This document shows, piece after piece, positions 45,754-54,250 of a DNA stretch of 64,000 nucleotides. Source of the DNA: Bifidobacterium myosotis (GTDB lineage: Bacteria > Actinomycetota > Actinomycetes > Actinomycetales > Bifidobacteriaceae); assembly GCF_002259745.1 (NCBI RefSeq), contig NZ_MWWW01000014.1:1-64000 (forward strand), given 5' to 3'. The notes under the pieces are model-generated. The model had not been told where the DNA came from, searched no databases, and saw only the letters and a list, made by a program, of their open reading frames with translations. The stretch's first letter is position 1. Each line of letters starts with the position of its first letter. The translations under genes were made by a program, and so were the position numbers.

Positions 45754-47883
45754 TTATGCGCTCGGCGTGGAATCCGCCGCAGAATCCGTTGTGGACTCCT
45801 TGGCGCCTTCCGATGCGTTCGGCGCAGGGAAGGCGGACACATCGGCACCATCGGCGGTTGCCGTGCCTTCGTTCGCGGAGCTGCTGTCCTGACTGTCGCT
45901 GTGACCGGTTGCCTGATTGGCAGCGGTCACATGCCCGGAGCTCTGATCGGCCCTCGATTCGGCCCCGGACTCGGCGGCGGGTGCGGCAGCGGATTCAGCC
46001 GTACCCCTCACGGGATTGCCGTCGGCGTCGTATCCGTCCAAACCGGCGTGGGCGTCGCGCAGTGCGCGTTCCTCGCGCTCGAGCAACGGGATGACCGTGG
46101 TCTTGGCGTTGGAGGAATGCGCGAATCGTTCTCCGGTGTCGTCGTCATCGCGCACAGAGGTGGGGAAGAGCGGACGGGGTACGTGGAAGGTGCGTGCGCC
46201 TGTCGCGGCGGGCCGGGCGGACGCGCTGGAGAAACCGGTTCCACCGGCGGCGCGGTCCACGGCGCCGGTGGGATTGCCATGAGACGCAGTGCCCGTCGTC
46301 GCGGTGCCGTTGGCCGCAACGGAGTCCTTGGTCGCATCAGCCGACGTCCCGGCAACGCCGTCACCCACGGCTCCTCGAGATGAGCCGGACGAGACGCGCT
46401 TGTCCATCTCCAGTAGCTCCTTCAATGTGATGGTCACCGAGGAGTGCGGCGAGGATTGCGAACGCTGGGGTGCGGTCGAGCCGGTGCCGGTTCCCGCCAG
46501 AGGCCTGTCTGCCAGCGGATGGTCCGCGGTACGGTCCGACGCGGCGCCGGAGACCTCCGGCGTGACATCGACGTTGCCGGCGGCCGAGATTTCTGCGGAA
46601 CCGGTACGATCGGGATCGGGCGTGGCGTCGGTGGTGCCCGTCGCGGTGCCCGCCGTGGCGGCACCGACCGCCTTCGCGCCGGTGCCCGATGCGTGGGCTG
46701 CGGTATCGGATGCGGGTCGTGCCGGTGTCGTGCCGCGGCGCCGGTCATCATGCAGAAGCGTGCCCACGGTGATCGTGGAAGGCGATCCGTTGCCGGACGC
46801 GCCCGCCCCTCCCGCTGCGGCCTTGGCATCGGGCGCTGGCGTGGCGTCGCGGCTGATGACGCCCAGCTGATGGGCCAGACGCTCCACCTGCGCCTTGAAC
46901 TGCATGATCTTATCGTTGTCGCCGCGGTTCAGCGCCTGAATGAATTCGCCCACCTGTTCCATCTGTAGCCACAGGTTGGCGCGCAGCATGATGAGATCGT
47001 CCAGACGGGAGCCCATCATGCGCCCGTATGCGGAAAGCACGGCATTGCGGTGGGTCTCGTCCAGTTTGCCGAAAATCCAAGCGAGGTCACGGGCCGGGTC
47101 GTTGACCTGCATGTCCTGCCAGTTGGTCACGGCGGTGATGGTGGAGCCTGAGAACAGCAGATCGCCGTCCGAGAACCCGCCATGCACCGTGCAGGTGGCG
47201 AACGACCACAGGCCGTCGGTCTCGATGACGCGGGCCCAGCTGTTGGTGATTTCGCCAGGAACATGGCCGGCCGAGCGCAGACGCTTGATCCATGCGGTCA
47301 GCTGCGCATGAATCTGTCCGGTGGTGAACACGGGATATTTGGCCGCGGTCAGGAACGCGGGGGAGAGCCGGTGGATGGAGCCGAGAGCGGTGCCCACGGC
47401 GGCGCAGTCGTCCAGCGTGAGCAGGTCCAACGGCCGCGACTGGCCCTGACGATGGGCGGCGATCATCACGGTCGTCTCTCCGGTGGGACTGGGACGGCCC
47501 GTATCGACGGTGGCTGCCGCCGCCGCATCCGCATCCTCGCGCTGGAACGCCTGCGCTGTGGCGGTCTGGCCGGGCTTGGCCACGTCGCCCGGGCAGAAGG
47601 TGATCACCCTGTCCAGGTCGAAGCCGAGTCCGCCCGGCTCGCGCGCCGCGGCCAGCGTCTGCGCCGCCCGGACGCGGCGGATCAGCCGGGTACGCCCTTC
47701 CTTGGTGTCGGTGGCGTAGACGTCATACAGCTTGCCGGAGGCGTCCTGCACCACCGCTTGGTCGATGCCCTTGGCCTCGTCGGTCGAACTGGCCTGCGTG
47801 CTCTCCCGCACGCCGGCGACAGCCAGATTCGGCAGGACGGCCGAAGTCAGCGCCGCCAAGACATAATTGCTACGTTTCATCAC
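45754..47883 (-). CDS. APH-fold phosphotransferase-like protein with altered active site
   Basis: The product is 709 aa. Residues 1-345 resemble aminoglycoside/macrolide phosphotransferases: an N-lobe, LGSIHRLSPAF, and then the Brenner-type motif as VHGGFSDGDLLF (about 230-242), where the usual sequence is HGD-x4-N. The following DFG-equivalent reads VTNWQDMQVNDPARDLAW, with Asn where Asp normally binds metal. The catalytic Asp is thus Gly, suggesting a pseudokinase. Residues 350-709 are Ala/Thr/Ser/Gly/Asp-rich and predicted disordered, with ITVGTLLHDDRRR and VTITLKELLEMDKRV as short conserved-looking islands. It is divergent from the UvrD helicase gene. Its role is unknown. Confidence 0.78.
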   Translation of the reverse strand: MMKRSNYVLAALTSAVLPNLAVAGVRESTQASSTDEAKGIDQAVVQDASGKLYDVYATDTKEGRTRLIRRVRAAQTLAAAREPGGLGFDLDRVITFCPGDVAKPGQTATAQAFQREDADAAAAATVDTGRPSPTGETTVMIAAHRQGQSRPLDLLTLDDCAAVGTALGSIHRLSPAFLTAAKYPVFTTGQIHAQLTAWIKRLRSAGHVPGEITNSWARVIETDGLWSFATCTVHGGFSDGDLLFSGSTITAVTNWQDMQVNDPARDLAWIFGKLDETHRNAVLSAYGRMMGSRLDDLIMLRANLWLQMEQVGEFIQALNRGDNDKIMQFKAQVERLAHQLGVISRDATPAPDAKAAAGGAGASGNGSPSTITVGTLLHDDRRRGTTPARPASDTAAHASGTGAKAVGAATAGTATGTTDATPDPDRTGSAEISAAGNVDVTPEVSGAASDRTADHPLADRPLAGTGTGSTAPQRSQSSPHSSVTITLKELLEMDKRVSSGSSRGAVGDGVAGTSADATKDSVAANGTATTGTASHGNPTGAVDRAAGGTGFSSASARPAATGARTFHVPRPLFPTSVRDDDDTGERFAHSSNAKTTVIPLLEREERALRDAHAGLDGYDADGNPVRGTAESAAAPAAESGAESRADQSSGHVTAANQATGHSDSQDSSSANEGTATADGADVSAFPAPNASEGAKESTTDSAADSTPSA

Positions 47884-48239
47884 CCTTCAACACTAATACA
47901 TCACATGCGCCACGGGGCCGGGCGACACTGGAAAACACGGCATATGGGTCGTTCCACCGGTCGTCATGACGGGCGACATGGAGTTTGCCATGGCATTCGG
48001 CACGGCATTCGGCTGGCGTTCGTCACGGTGTTCGGCATAGCGGCCGACGCGGGTATTGGTGCCATGACGGAGCCGGCCTGCTGCATCAACGTCGTTCGTG
48101 CGTCGTCCGTGGGTCGCAAGCATACTGTGCGCGAGGCGTCTGCATCGCCGGCATCCGATCCGGCCTTCGGGCCGCGTCGGCCATGCCGGCCTTGGGCCAT
48201 CGTGCCGTCCGGCGCCTTGCCCGTGTCACAATGGAGGGC
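47884..48239. other. Divergent intergenic region
   Basis: These 356 bp separate the APH-like gene and the helicase gene. Apart from GCATTCGGCACGGCATTCGG-type short repeats near 47990-48040, I see no recognisable element. Confidence 0.4.
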
Positions 48240-49802
48240 ATGGAACAGGCGCAGACGATTCTTGAAGGGCTCGACGAGCAGCAGCGCAGGGCGGCGACCA
48301 CGCTCAACGGGCCGGTGCGTATCATCGCCGGTGCTGGCGCCGGCAAGACGCGCACGGTTACGCGTCGCATCGCCTACGCCTGCGCCACCGGTGCTTGGAA
48401 GCCCGAACGGGTGCTCGCCGTCACCTTCTCGGTCAAGGCGGCCGCCGAAATGCGCGCCCGGCTGGCACAACTCGGCGTGGGCGGCGCAGCGCGTCAGGGA
48501 ACCGGCCAGGGCGTGACCGCCGCGACCTTCCACTCCGCGGCCCTGAACCAGCTCAACGGCGTGTGGACGGATGTGTGCGACGCCCCGTTCCCGCATCTCA
48601 TCGAGGACCAGCGTGACGTGGTCGCGCAGGCCATCACCCGTGTCACCGCGCGCAACGACATCGATCCGCTCACTGTGCGCGACATGCTGGCGGAGATCAA
48701 CTGGGCCAAGATCTCGCTGATTCCCGTGGCCGAATACGAGCGCATCTGCAAGGCCGCGAACCATCGGCCGCCGTCCGGGCTCGAGCCGGAACGTTTCGCG
48801 AAATTGTATGACGCCTACGAACAGGAAAAGACCTCGCGCGGGGAGATCGACTTCGACGACATCCTGCTGTTGGTATGCCACATCATGGACGATTTCCCGG
48901 ATGCCGCGGCCCAGATTCGCTCGTCGATCGGCTGGCTCACCGTGGACGAGTACCAGGACGTCTCCCCGCTGCAGCACCGGTTGCTGACCCTGTGGCTCGG
49001 CGGTGGCGGACCTGATGGCAAGGCGGCGATGAACCGCAACGTCTGCGTGGTGGGGGACCCGGCGCAGACCATCTACTCGTTCGCCGGCGCGTCCAGCTGG
49101 GATCTGCTGCGGTTCGCCGACGAATTCGGGCCGCTGTCCGCCGATATCAATCTCGGCATCGATTACCGTTCCACGCCGGAAGTGGTGGGACTGGCGAACC
49201 GGGTGCTCGCGGCGGCGCCGAACCGTGACGACTACCTGAAACTGCGGTCCGCGCGCGACCCGGGCAGGAGGGTGAGCCGGACCGTATACGACACCGATGT
49301 GGAGGAGGCGCAGGGTGTGGCAGCCCGCATACGCAAGCTGATGGCCGCAGGGGCTAAGCCTTCGGATTGTGCGATTCTCACGCGCATCAACGCCCAGCAG
49401 GCGGTGTTCGGCACGGCGTTGCGCGCGGCCGGCCTCAAGTTCCGCGTGCGCCGGGACGCGGGATGGCAATCGACCGCGCTCGCCGATTCCGCCGCCTCGA
49501 AACGCGCGTTGCTGGAGGCCATGGGATTGGATGCCACCGGCATCAGGCAGGAGGACGACCCCGGCGTCACGATTTCCACCATCCACGCGGCTAAGGGTCT
49601 GGAATTCAAGCACGTGTTCCTGGTGGGCTGCTCCGAAGGACTGCTGCCGTATGGCGCGCCGGCGCCGGGGGAGAGCCTGGAGGAGGAGCGACGGCTCATG
49701 TATGTGGGCATCACGCGCGCCGAGGACTCGCTGCATCTCTCCTACGCGCGTACCAAGGACGGATACGGCGCCCAACAACGTCGTCCGTCACGGTTCCTGT
49801 GA
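48240..49802 (+). CDS. UvrD/PcrA-type superfamily 1 DNA helicase
   Basis: The product is about 520 aa from ATG 48240; ATG 48231 is also in frame, and the ribosome site GGAGG is unusually close. SF1A motifs: Q-motif LDEQQRRAATTLNGPVRIIA, Walker A GAGAGKTRTVTRRIAYA, motif II VDEYQDVSPLQ, motif III GDPAQTIYSFAGAS, motif IV YRSTPEVVGLANRVL, motif V TIHAAKGLEF and motif VI MYVGITRAEDSLHLSYA. It is shorter than full UvrD (about 700 aa) and lacks an HRDC domain, resembling mycobacterial UvrD2 without its C-terminus. It would unwind DNA in repair. Its neighbours (zincin, Lon-like protease) match the uvrD2 region of other actinobacteria. Confidence 0.92.
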   Translation: MEQAQTILEGLDEQQRRAATTLNGPVRIIAGAGAGKTRTVTRRIAYACATGAWKPERVLAVTFSVKAAAEMRARLAQLGVGGAARQGTGQGVTAATFHSAALNQLNGVWTDVCDAPFPHLIEDQRDVVAQAITRVTARNDIDPLTVRDMLAEINWAKISLIPVAEYERICKAANHRPPSGLEPERFAKLYDAYEQEKTSRGEIDFDDILLLVCHIMDDFPDAAAQIRSSIGWLTVDEYQDVSPLQHRLLTLWLGGGGPDGKAAMNRNVCVVGDPAQTIYSFAGASSWDLLRFADEFGPLSADINLGIDYRSTPEVVGLANRVLAAAPNRDDYLKLRSARDPGRRVSRTVYDTDVEEAQGVAARIRKLMAAGAKPSDCAILTRINAQQAVFGTALRAAGLKFRVRRDAGWQSTALADSAASKRALLEAMGLDATGIRQEDDPGVTISTIHAAKGLEFKHVFLVGCSEGLLPYGAPAPGESLEEERRLMYVGITRAEDSLHLSYARTKDGYGAQQRRPSRFL

Positions 49803-49915
49803 TTCGCGCGGTGAAGGGGAGCGGGGCATCGAGGGCTTTGGCCATTCGCAAGACGCCCGCGGACGGGTGATCCGATCGAACGGGGCACCGGAGCGGGTCT
49901 GTTGGGCGGTCTGCG

Positions 49916-49988
49916 GTGCAGGTGTGGTTTGCGGAAGTACAAACCGCACCTGCACGGGCGTGTCTCGCGGGGCCGTGCAGGTGCGGTT
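49916..49988. terminator. Hairpin with two alternative left or right arms
   Basis: GTGCAGGTGTGGTTT (49916-49930) pairs with AAACCGCACCTGCAC (49941-49955), and the same arm recurs as GTGCAGGTGCGGTT (49975-49988), which could pair with the central arm instead. It lies between the convergent helicase and zincin genes, a terminator position. Confidence 0.55.
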
Positions 49989-50006
49989 CGCGCCGCTGCT
50001 GTTCTG

Positions 50007-51827
50007 TTACTGCGCGTCGCCCGCGCTACCGGAGCCGTCGGCTGTGTCTCCGCTTCCGTCGCCGTCCGTACCGCCATCCTCGTCCAGTAGCTTGGAGAGC
50101 TCGGCGTCCCAGTCGATGTTCTCGGTCTTGCCGTCGGCGGAGGGATGTGCGGGTTGCGCGCCCGAAGCATTGCCCTTCGGGGAAACGGCGTCGCCGGCCG
50201 TGCCATTGACGGGCTGGTCGCCCGGCAGCGAGGGGAGCAGATCGGGATGCGACCACTTGGCGTCACGCCCTTCGGAGCCCTCCGCGGCGGTGATCATCTC
50301 CCACAATCCCGCCGCCTCACGCATGCGCTTGGGGCGCAATTGCAGACCAAGCAGACTCTCGAAGGTACGCTCGGCGGGACCGCCCATCGCGCGTTCGCGA
50401 CGGGTCATCTCGCGCAGCTGCTCGATGTGCGGCAGATGTGCCATGCCGGCGCGCCACACCACGCAATCGACCCAGCCCTCGACCATGGCAAGCAGCGATT
50501 CCAGCGAGGACAGGGCCTCACGCTGCTCGGGCGTATCGGGGATGCCCACCTTGGTGAGGTTCACCGCATCCGAAATGGATTCGGGGTCCATGGCCTCGGC
50601 ATCGCGCAGCTGCTCCTCCATGGCATCGAGGTCGATGGAGATGCCGCGCGCGTATTTGCCGATCAGCGCCTCGAAGCGCGGCATGAGCCACGGCACCGAG
50701 GCGTAGAGCCGGGCGTGCGCCATCTCCTGCAATGCCAGATAGGAGAGCACTTCGGATTCGGGGATGCGCTCGCTGGAGGTGAATCCGGCGAATGCGGCCT
50801 CGAATGCGGCCTCGTCATCCTTGGCGGAGGAATCCGCGGCATTGGGGGAGTCGGACGTGCTGGTGACATCGGCGGCGCTATCGTTGGAGGCAGCGTCGTC
50901 ATGGGGCGCGGCGTCGTGCGCATCGCCGCCGTTGCCGGGCTTCTGCGCGCGGGCCGACGCGAAGCCGATCGGATTGCCGGAAGCCGGTGACGGGAGCACG
51001 CCGGAATCTACTCCGTCGCCGCTTGCGGTCGTCTGATCGTCGGCCGGAAGCTCGCCATTGAGCATCTTCACGTATTCGGTGATGTTCTGCGCGATGAGTC
51101 CGCCGGCGGGGTTCTTGGTGAGCGCGATGCCCTGATCGAAGCTGCCATGCACCTCATGGCTCAGATTGCCCGCAGCATGCCCAAGTTGCATGGCGAAGGA
51201 CGTATTGCCGAGCAGCTTGATGAGTTGGGCCGGGTCCTTCATGCCGTCCGGAATCGGAATCGGCACCGGCCCAGCGAACATGCCTGTAATCTCGCTGCCG
51301 CCCAGTGCGCCGCCAAGCCGTTCCGAGATCACCGAGGCCAGGGCGTCGTTCATCGATTCGGCCACGGGTGCAGCGAATTTGGCCCACTGGTCGATGGTGC
51401 CCTCGACCCATCCGGCGCGTGTGAGCACATCGGGCTCGCCGGGTGCCGGATTGAATTCGCAGGCGGTATCCAGCCACAGATTGGCCTCGCTCATGGCCCG
51501 CCGGGCGGCCTCGCCGTCGGTGGCGGACACGCTGGAGGCCGATCCCTGCGCATTCGCCTGCTGCAGGGCGATCGACTTCGCGAGCTTGATGTTGATCGGC
51601 CCCTCTTCGACGGTGCGCTGCATGTCGCCCATCGTATTGAGTCCGCCGGCGGTGAACGCGGCCATCATCTGCTGGACCTCGGTGGGATCGGGCAGTCTGC
51701 CGGGGTCCTGGCTCATCAGCTGATCGCGGATTTCGGCGGGCAGCTGGTTGATCTGCTGCCAAGCCATCTCACCCTGAATCGGGCCGAAGCATTTGATGAG
51801 CCAGTCGTGAATCGCGTTGTCGTCCAT
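50007..51827 (-). CDS. Zincin-like (DUF2342) putative metallopeptidase
   Basis: The product is about 606 aa from ATG 51827 (AGAAGGA 6 nt upstream). It starts MDDNAIHDWLIKCFGPIQGE and continues WVEGTIDQWAKFAAPVAESM, as in the actinobacterial DUF2342 / 'coenzyme F420 biosynthesis-associated' family (mycobacterial Rv3195 type). The expected zinc helix reads LALQEMAHARLYASVPWLMP (about residue 368), with Gln where HExxH has its first His; I cannot tell whether this is usual for the family. Two acidic Ser/Ala/Asp-rich segments (about 275-345 and 545-606) are disordered. It is convergent with the helicase gene and divergent from the Lon-like protease gene. Confidence 0.82.
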   Translation of the reverse strand: MDDNAIHDWLIKCFGPIQGEMAWQQINQLPAEIRDQLMSQDPGRLPDPTEVQQMMAAFTAGGLNTMGDMQRTVEEGPINIKLAKSIALQQANAQGSASSVSATDGEAARRAMSEANLWLDTACEFNPAPGEPDVLTRAGWVEGTIDQWAKFAAPVAESMNDALASVISERLGGALGGSEITGMFAGPVPIPIPDGMKDPAQLIKLLGNTSFAMQLGHAAGNLSHEVHGSFDQGIALTKNPAGGLIAQNITEYVKMLNGELPADDQTTASGDGVDSGVLPSPASGNPIGFASARAQKPGNGGDAHDAAPHDDAASNDSAADVTSTSDSPNAADSSAKDDEAAFEAAFAGFTSSERIPESEVLSYLALQEMAHARLYASVPWLMPRFEALIGKYARGISIDLDAMEEQLRDAEAMDPESISDAVNLTKVGIPDTPEQREALSSLESLLAMVEGWVDCVVWRAGMAHLPHIEQLREMTRRERAMGGPAERTFESLLGLQLRPKRMREAAGLWEMITAAEGSEGRDAKWSHPDLLPSLPGDQPVNGTAGDAVSPKGNASGAQPAHPSADGKTENIDWDAELSKLLDEDGGTDGDGSGDTADGSGSAGDAQ

Positions 51828-51971
51828 GCCTATCCTTCTTTGCCGCGGTGTGTTACCCCAAGTGTAGGGTCTGCCGCGCCCTTTCGCTTGTGGCCGAGCC
51901 TTTCCTCGCCTTGTCGGGCCATTCCCGGTCTTTTCGGCCGTGCTGGCCGGAACCCGCATACACTGTTGGAT

Positions 51972-53048
51972 ATGGTTGTAGGTCATAGGAATGTTCAGAA
52001 CCCTACGCACAAGCCCACGAGGGGCGGTGCGTCGCCCCTCGGGTCGGCGTCGGCGACGGTCGATGGCGGGGATGCGACGCGCGGATCGAGCGCGACGTAC
52101 GGGCCGGGCATGACGCACGAGCAGGACGTGACGCGCGAGCAGGAATCTGGCGCAGAGTTCCGGGGGCGGGCGGGATGGGCCCGTCATCCGGGACGGGCCG
52201 CGCGTGCTGCCGTGGCGCGGGTACGGCGGTACGTCGCCGGACGTTCCGTCCGATATTTCACCGGGATTTTGGCTGTGGCGCTGGGGGCGGCGATACTGCT
52301 GATGCCCAGCCCATACGTCATCGAGATGCCCGGCCCCACGCAGGACGTGCTCGGTTCGGTCAAGGAGGGGCAGGTCATCGCCGTGGGCGGGAAGGATGTC
52401 TCGACACACCGCGATTCCGGCAAGCTGCTATTGGTCACGGTCAGTGCGTCCGGTGTGCCCGGTTATCCGATCGTCAACGCGCAGGCCGTATGGGGGTGGG
52501 CCGATTCGCAGGTGGAGGTCACGCCGCGCGAGGCCGTGGTGCCGGTGGGGCAGACCGCGGACGAATACCAGCAGAAGGTCGATGCCGATATGACCGGCTC
52601 CCAGGACACGGCCACCAAGGCCGCAATCGCCTATCTCAAGGCCCACGGCGCGGAGCTTGGCGTGGACGCCGCCGAGCTCGGGAACCTGAAGGTGACGATG
52701 CATGTGGACAGCATCGGCGGTCCTTCCGCGGGCATGATGTACACGCTTGGGCTGATCGACAAGCTCACAGCCGCGCAGGAGACCGGAGGCAAGACGATCG
52801 CCGGCACCGGCACCATCAGCGAGGACGGCGCAGTGGGCAGAATCGGCGGCATCAGGCTGAAGATGCTCGGTGCCAGGCGTGACGGCGCCACCTGGTTCCT
52901 TGCCCCCGAATCGAACTGTGCCGAGGTGGTGGGTCATGTGCCGGACGGTCTGCGCGACGTCAAGGTCGCCACGCTGGACGAGGCGTATCAGGCGCTGGTG
53001 GCCATCGGTGCCGGGAAAGCCGACGGATTGTCGCACTGCACGGCGTGA
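51972..53048 (+). CDS. Membrane-anchored Lon-like (S16) protease, YlbL type, without visible PDZ domain
   Basis: The product is about 358 aa from ATG 51972; a start at 52110 is possible. A polar N-terminus with RRYVAGRSVRYFTGILAVAL begins one transmembrane helix (about 95-115), then SPYVIEMPGPTQDVLGSV as in YlbL proteins. The S16 domain carries the catalytic Ser in IGGPSAGMMYTLGLID (about 250) and the Lys in IGGIRLKMLGARRDGATWFL (about 296). The 80-100 residue PDZ domain normally found before the protease domain is not recognisable; only about 16 residues separate the upstream segment from the protease core. It is divergent from the zincin gene. Confidence 0.88.
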   Translation: MVVGHRNVQNPTHKPTRGGASPLGSASATVDGGDATRGSSATYGPGMTHEQDVTREQESGAEFRGRAGWARHPGRAARAAVARVRRYVAGRSVRYFTGILAVALGAAILLMPSPYVIEMPGPTQDVLGSVKEGQVIAVGGKDVSTHRDSGKLLLVTVSASGVPGYPIVNAQAVWGWADSQVEVTPREAVVPVGQTADEYQQKVDADMTGSQDTATKAAIAYLKAHGAELGVDAAELGNLKVTMHVDSIGGPSAGMMYTLGLIDKLTAAQETGGKTIAGTGTISEDGAVGRIGGIRLKMLGARRDGATWFLAPESNCAEVVGHVPDGLRDVKVATLDEAYQALVAIGAGKADGLSHCTA

Positions 53049-53333
53049 TGCGGCGTTGTGGGGTGTGACGTGGTGTTGCAGGGTGTGGCGTGTGCGGCGA
53101 CCCATTCCGTTTCCGTAGCTCCTCACGCCTTCGGTCGCCAGTCTGTCCCCGGCCCCTACAGCCCGGCCCCCCGGCTGCTCCCGCCCAGTCCGCCAATCGC
53201 GGCTCCTCCCGCCCCCGGCCTCCAGAGCTACGCCCTCGGCTTTCTTGGCCTTCCCCGCTCGTTTCGGCCCGATTCTGTCCATAATCCGATGAGAAACCCA
53301 GTGGCGTTAACGTGTTTGTTCGTGATGACTTGC

Positions 53334-53347
53334 TAATGTAGCCCCTG
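53334..53347 (+). promoter_or_regulatory. Leaderless promoter of the DUF3052 gene
   Basis: TGC-TAATGT (-10 at 53334-53339) places the expected transcription start at or beside the GTG start codon (53347). No ribosome site is present, which fits a leaderless mRNA. The -35 is weak. The preceding 285 bp (53049-53333) are GC-rich without another recognisable element. Confidence 0.5.
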
Positions 53348-53763
53348 TGAATCAAACGGCATCACAGAACGCGGCAGAATTTGGTTTCGAGCCTGGGGAC
53401 ATAATCCAGGAATGGCTCTGGGACGACGACGTGGACGATTCCATCCGCGCCGAAATCGAGAAGCTTACGGGCGAAGACCTCGTGGATGAGGATTATGACT
53501 CCTCGGTCGATGGCGTCATTCTGTGGTGGCGCGACGGCGACGACGAGGACGAGCTGTCCGATACGATCGTTGACGCGTACGCGGTGCTCGGCGACGATGG
53601 TCCGCTGTGGGTGCTCACCCCCAAGCCCGGCCGCCCGGGAGCCGCAAGCTCCTCCACCGTGCAGTCCGCGGCCAAGACGGCCGGCATGAACGCGGCCACG
53701 CCGCTGACGGTGAGCCGCGACTGGAACGGCATCCGTCTGCGCGCGTTCGGCAAGGGACGCTGA
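53347..53763 (+). CDS. DUF3052 family protein
   Basis: The product is 138 aa from GTG 53347. It has FGFEPGDIIQEWLWDDDVDD, then IRAEIEKLTGEDLVDEDYDS, VILWWRDGDDEDELSDTIVD, LGDDGPLWVLTPKPGRPG and a basic end (SRDWNGIRLRAFGKGR). This strongly acidic soluble protein matches actinobacterial DUF3052, of unknown function. It appears to be translated from a leaderless transcript. It is monocistronic, upstream of the tRNA gene. Confidence 0.88.
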   Translation: MNQTASQNAAEFGFEPGDIIQEWLWDDDVDDSIRAEIEKLTGEDLVDEDYDSSVDGVILWWRDGDDEDELSDTIVDAYAVLGDDGPLWVLTPKPGRPGAASSSTVQSAAKTAGMNAATPLTVSRDWNGIRLRAFGKGR

Positions 53764-53910
53764 TTGGTCGGAACCGACCGAATCGGGTGCTGCGCCTTCG
53801 TGGCGTCGGGTGCGTCTCCTTCACGGTGACCGGCATAACCGGCGCACCCGAATCCGCAAATACGTCAAGTGGCGCGTCGGGGAATCCCATGCGCTATTCT
53901 TGACATCCGC

Positions 53911-53985
<75 letters not shown>

Positions 53986-53992
53986 AATGTAG

Positions 53993-54025
53993 GAGGCCCC
54001 GGAATCATTACGGTTCCGGGGCCTC
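53993..54025 (+). terminator. Terminator after tRNA-Val
   Basis: GAGGCCCCGGAA pairs perfectly with TTCCGGGGCCTC around a 9-nt loop. It begins 9 bases after the tRNA. Confidence 0.8.
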
Positions 54026-54250
54026 TCGCGTATCCGGGCTGGCGTCGTGACAACAACGTGACAACGAAACAGTCGTTCGACGTTTGCAGCATGTCGCGCG
54101 ACGAATATGTCAAACCGGTGACGGAGCTGATACCACCGCTTCCACGCATGGTGAAAACCGTCACGCATCCTTCCGGAATACTCGCATGAGTCGCAACAGT
54201 CACGTAAAGTGTGGACAGAGTGTTTCCATTCAGCAGGAGGTCGGAGGCCG

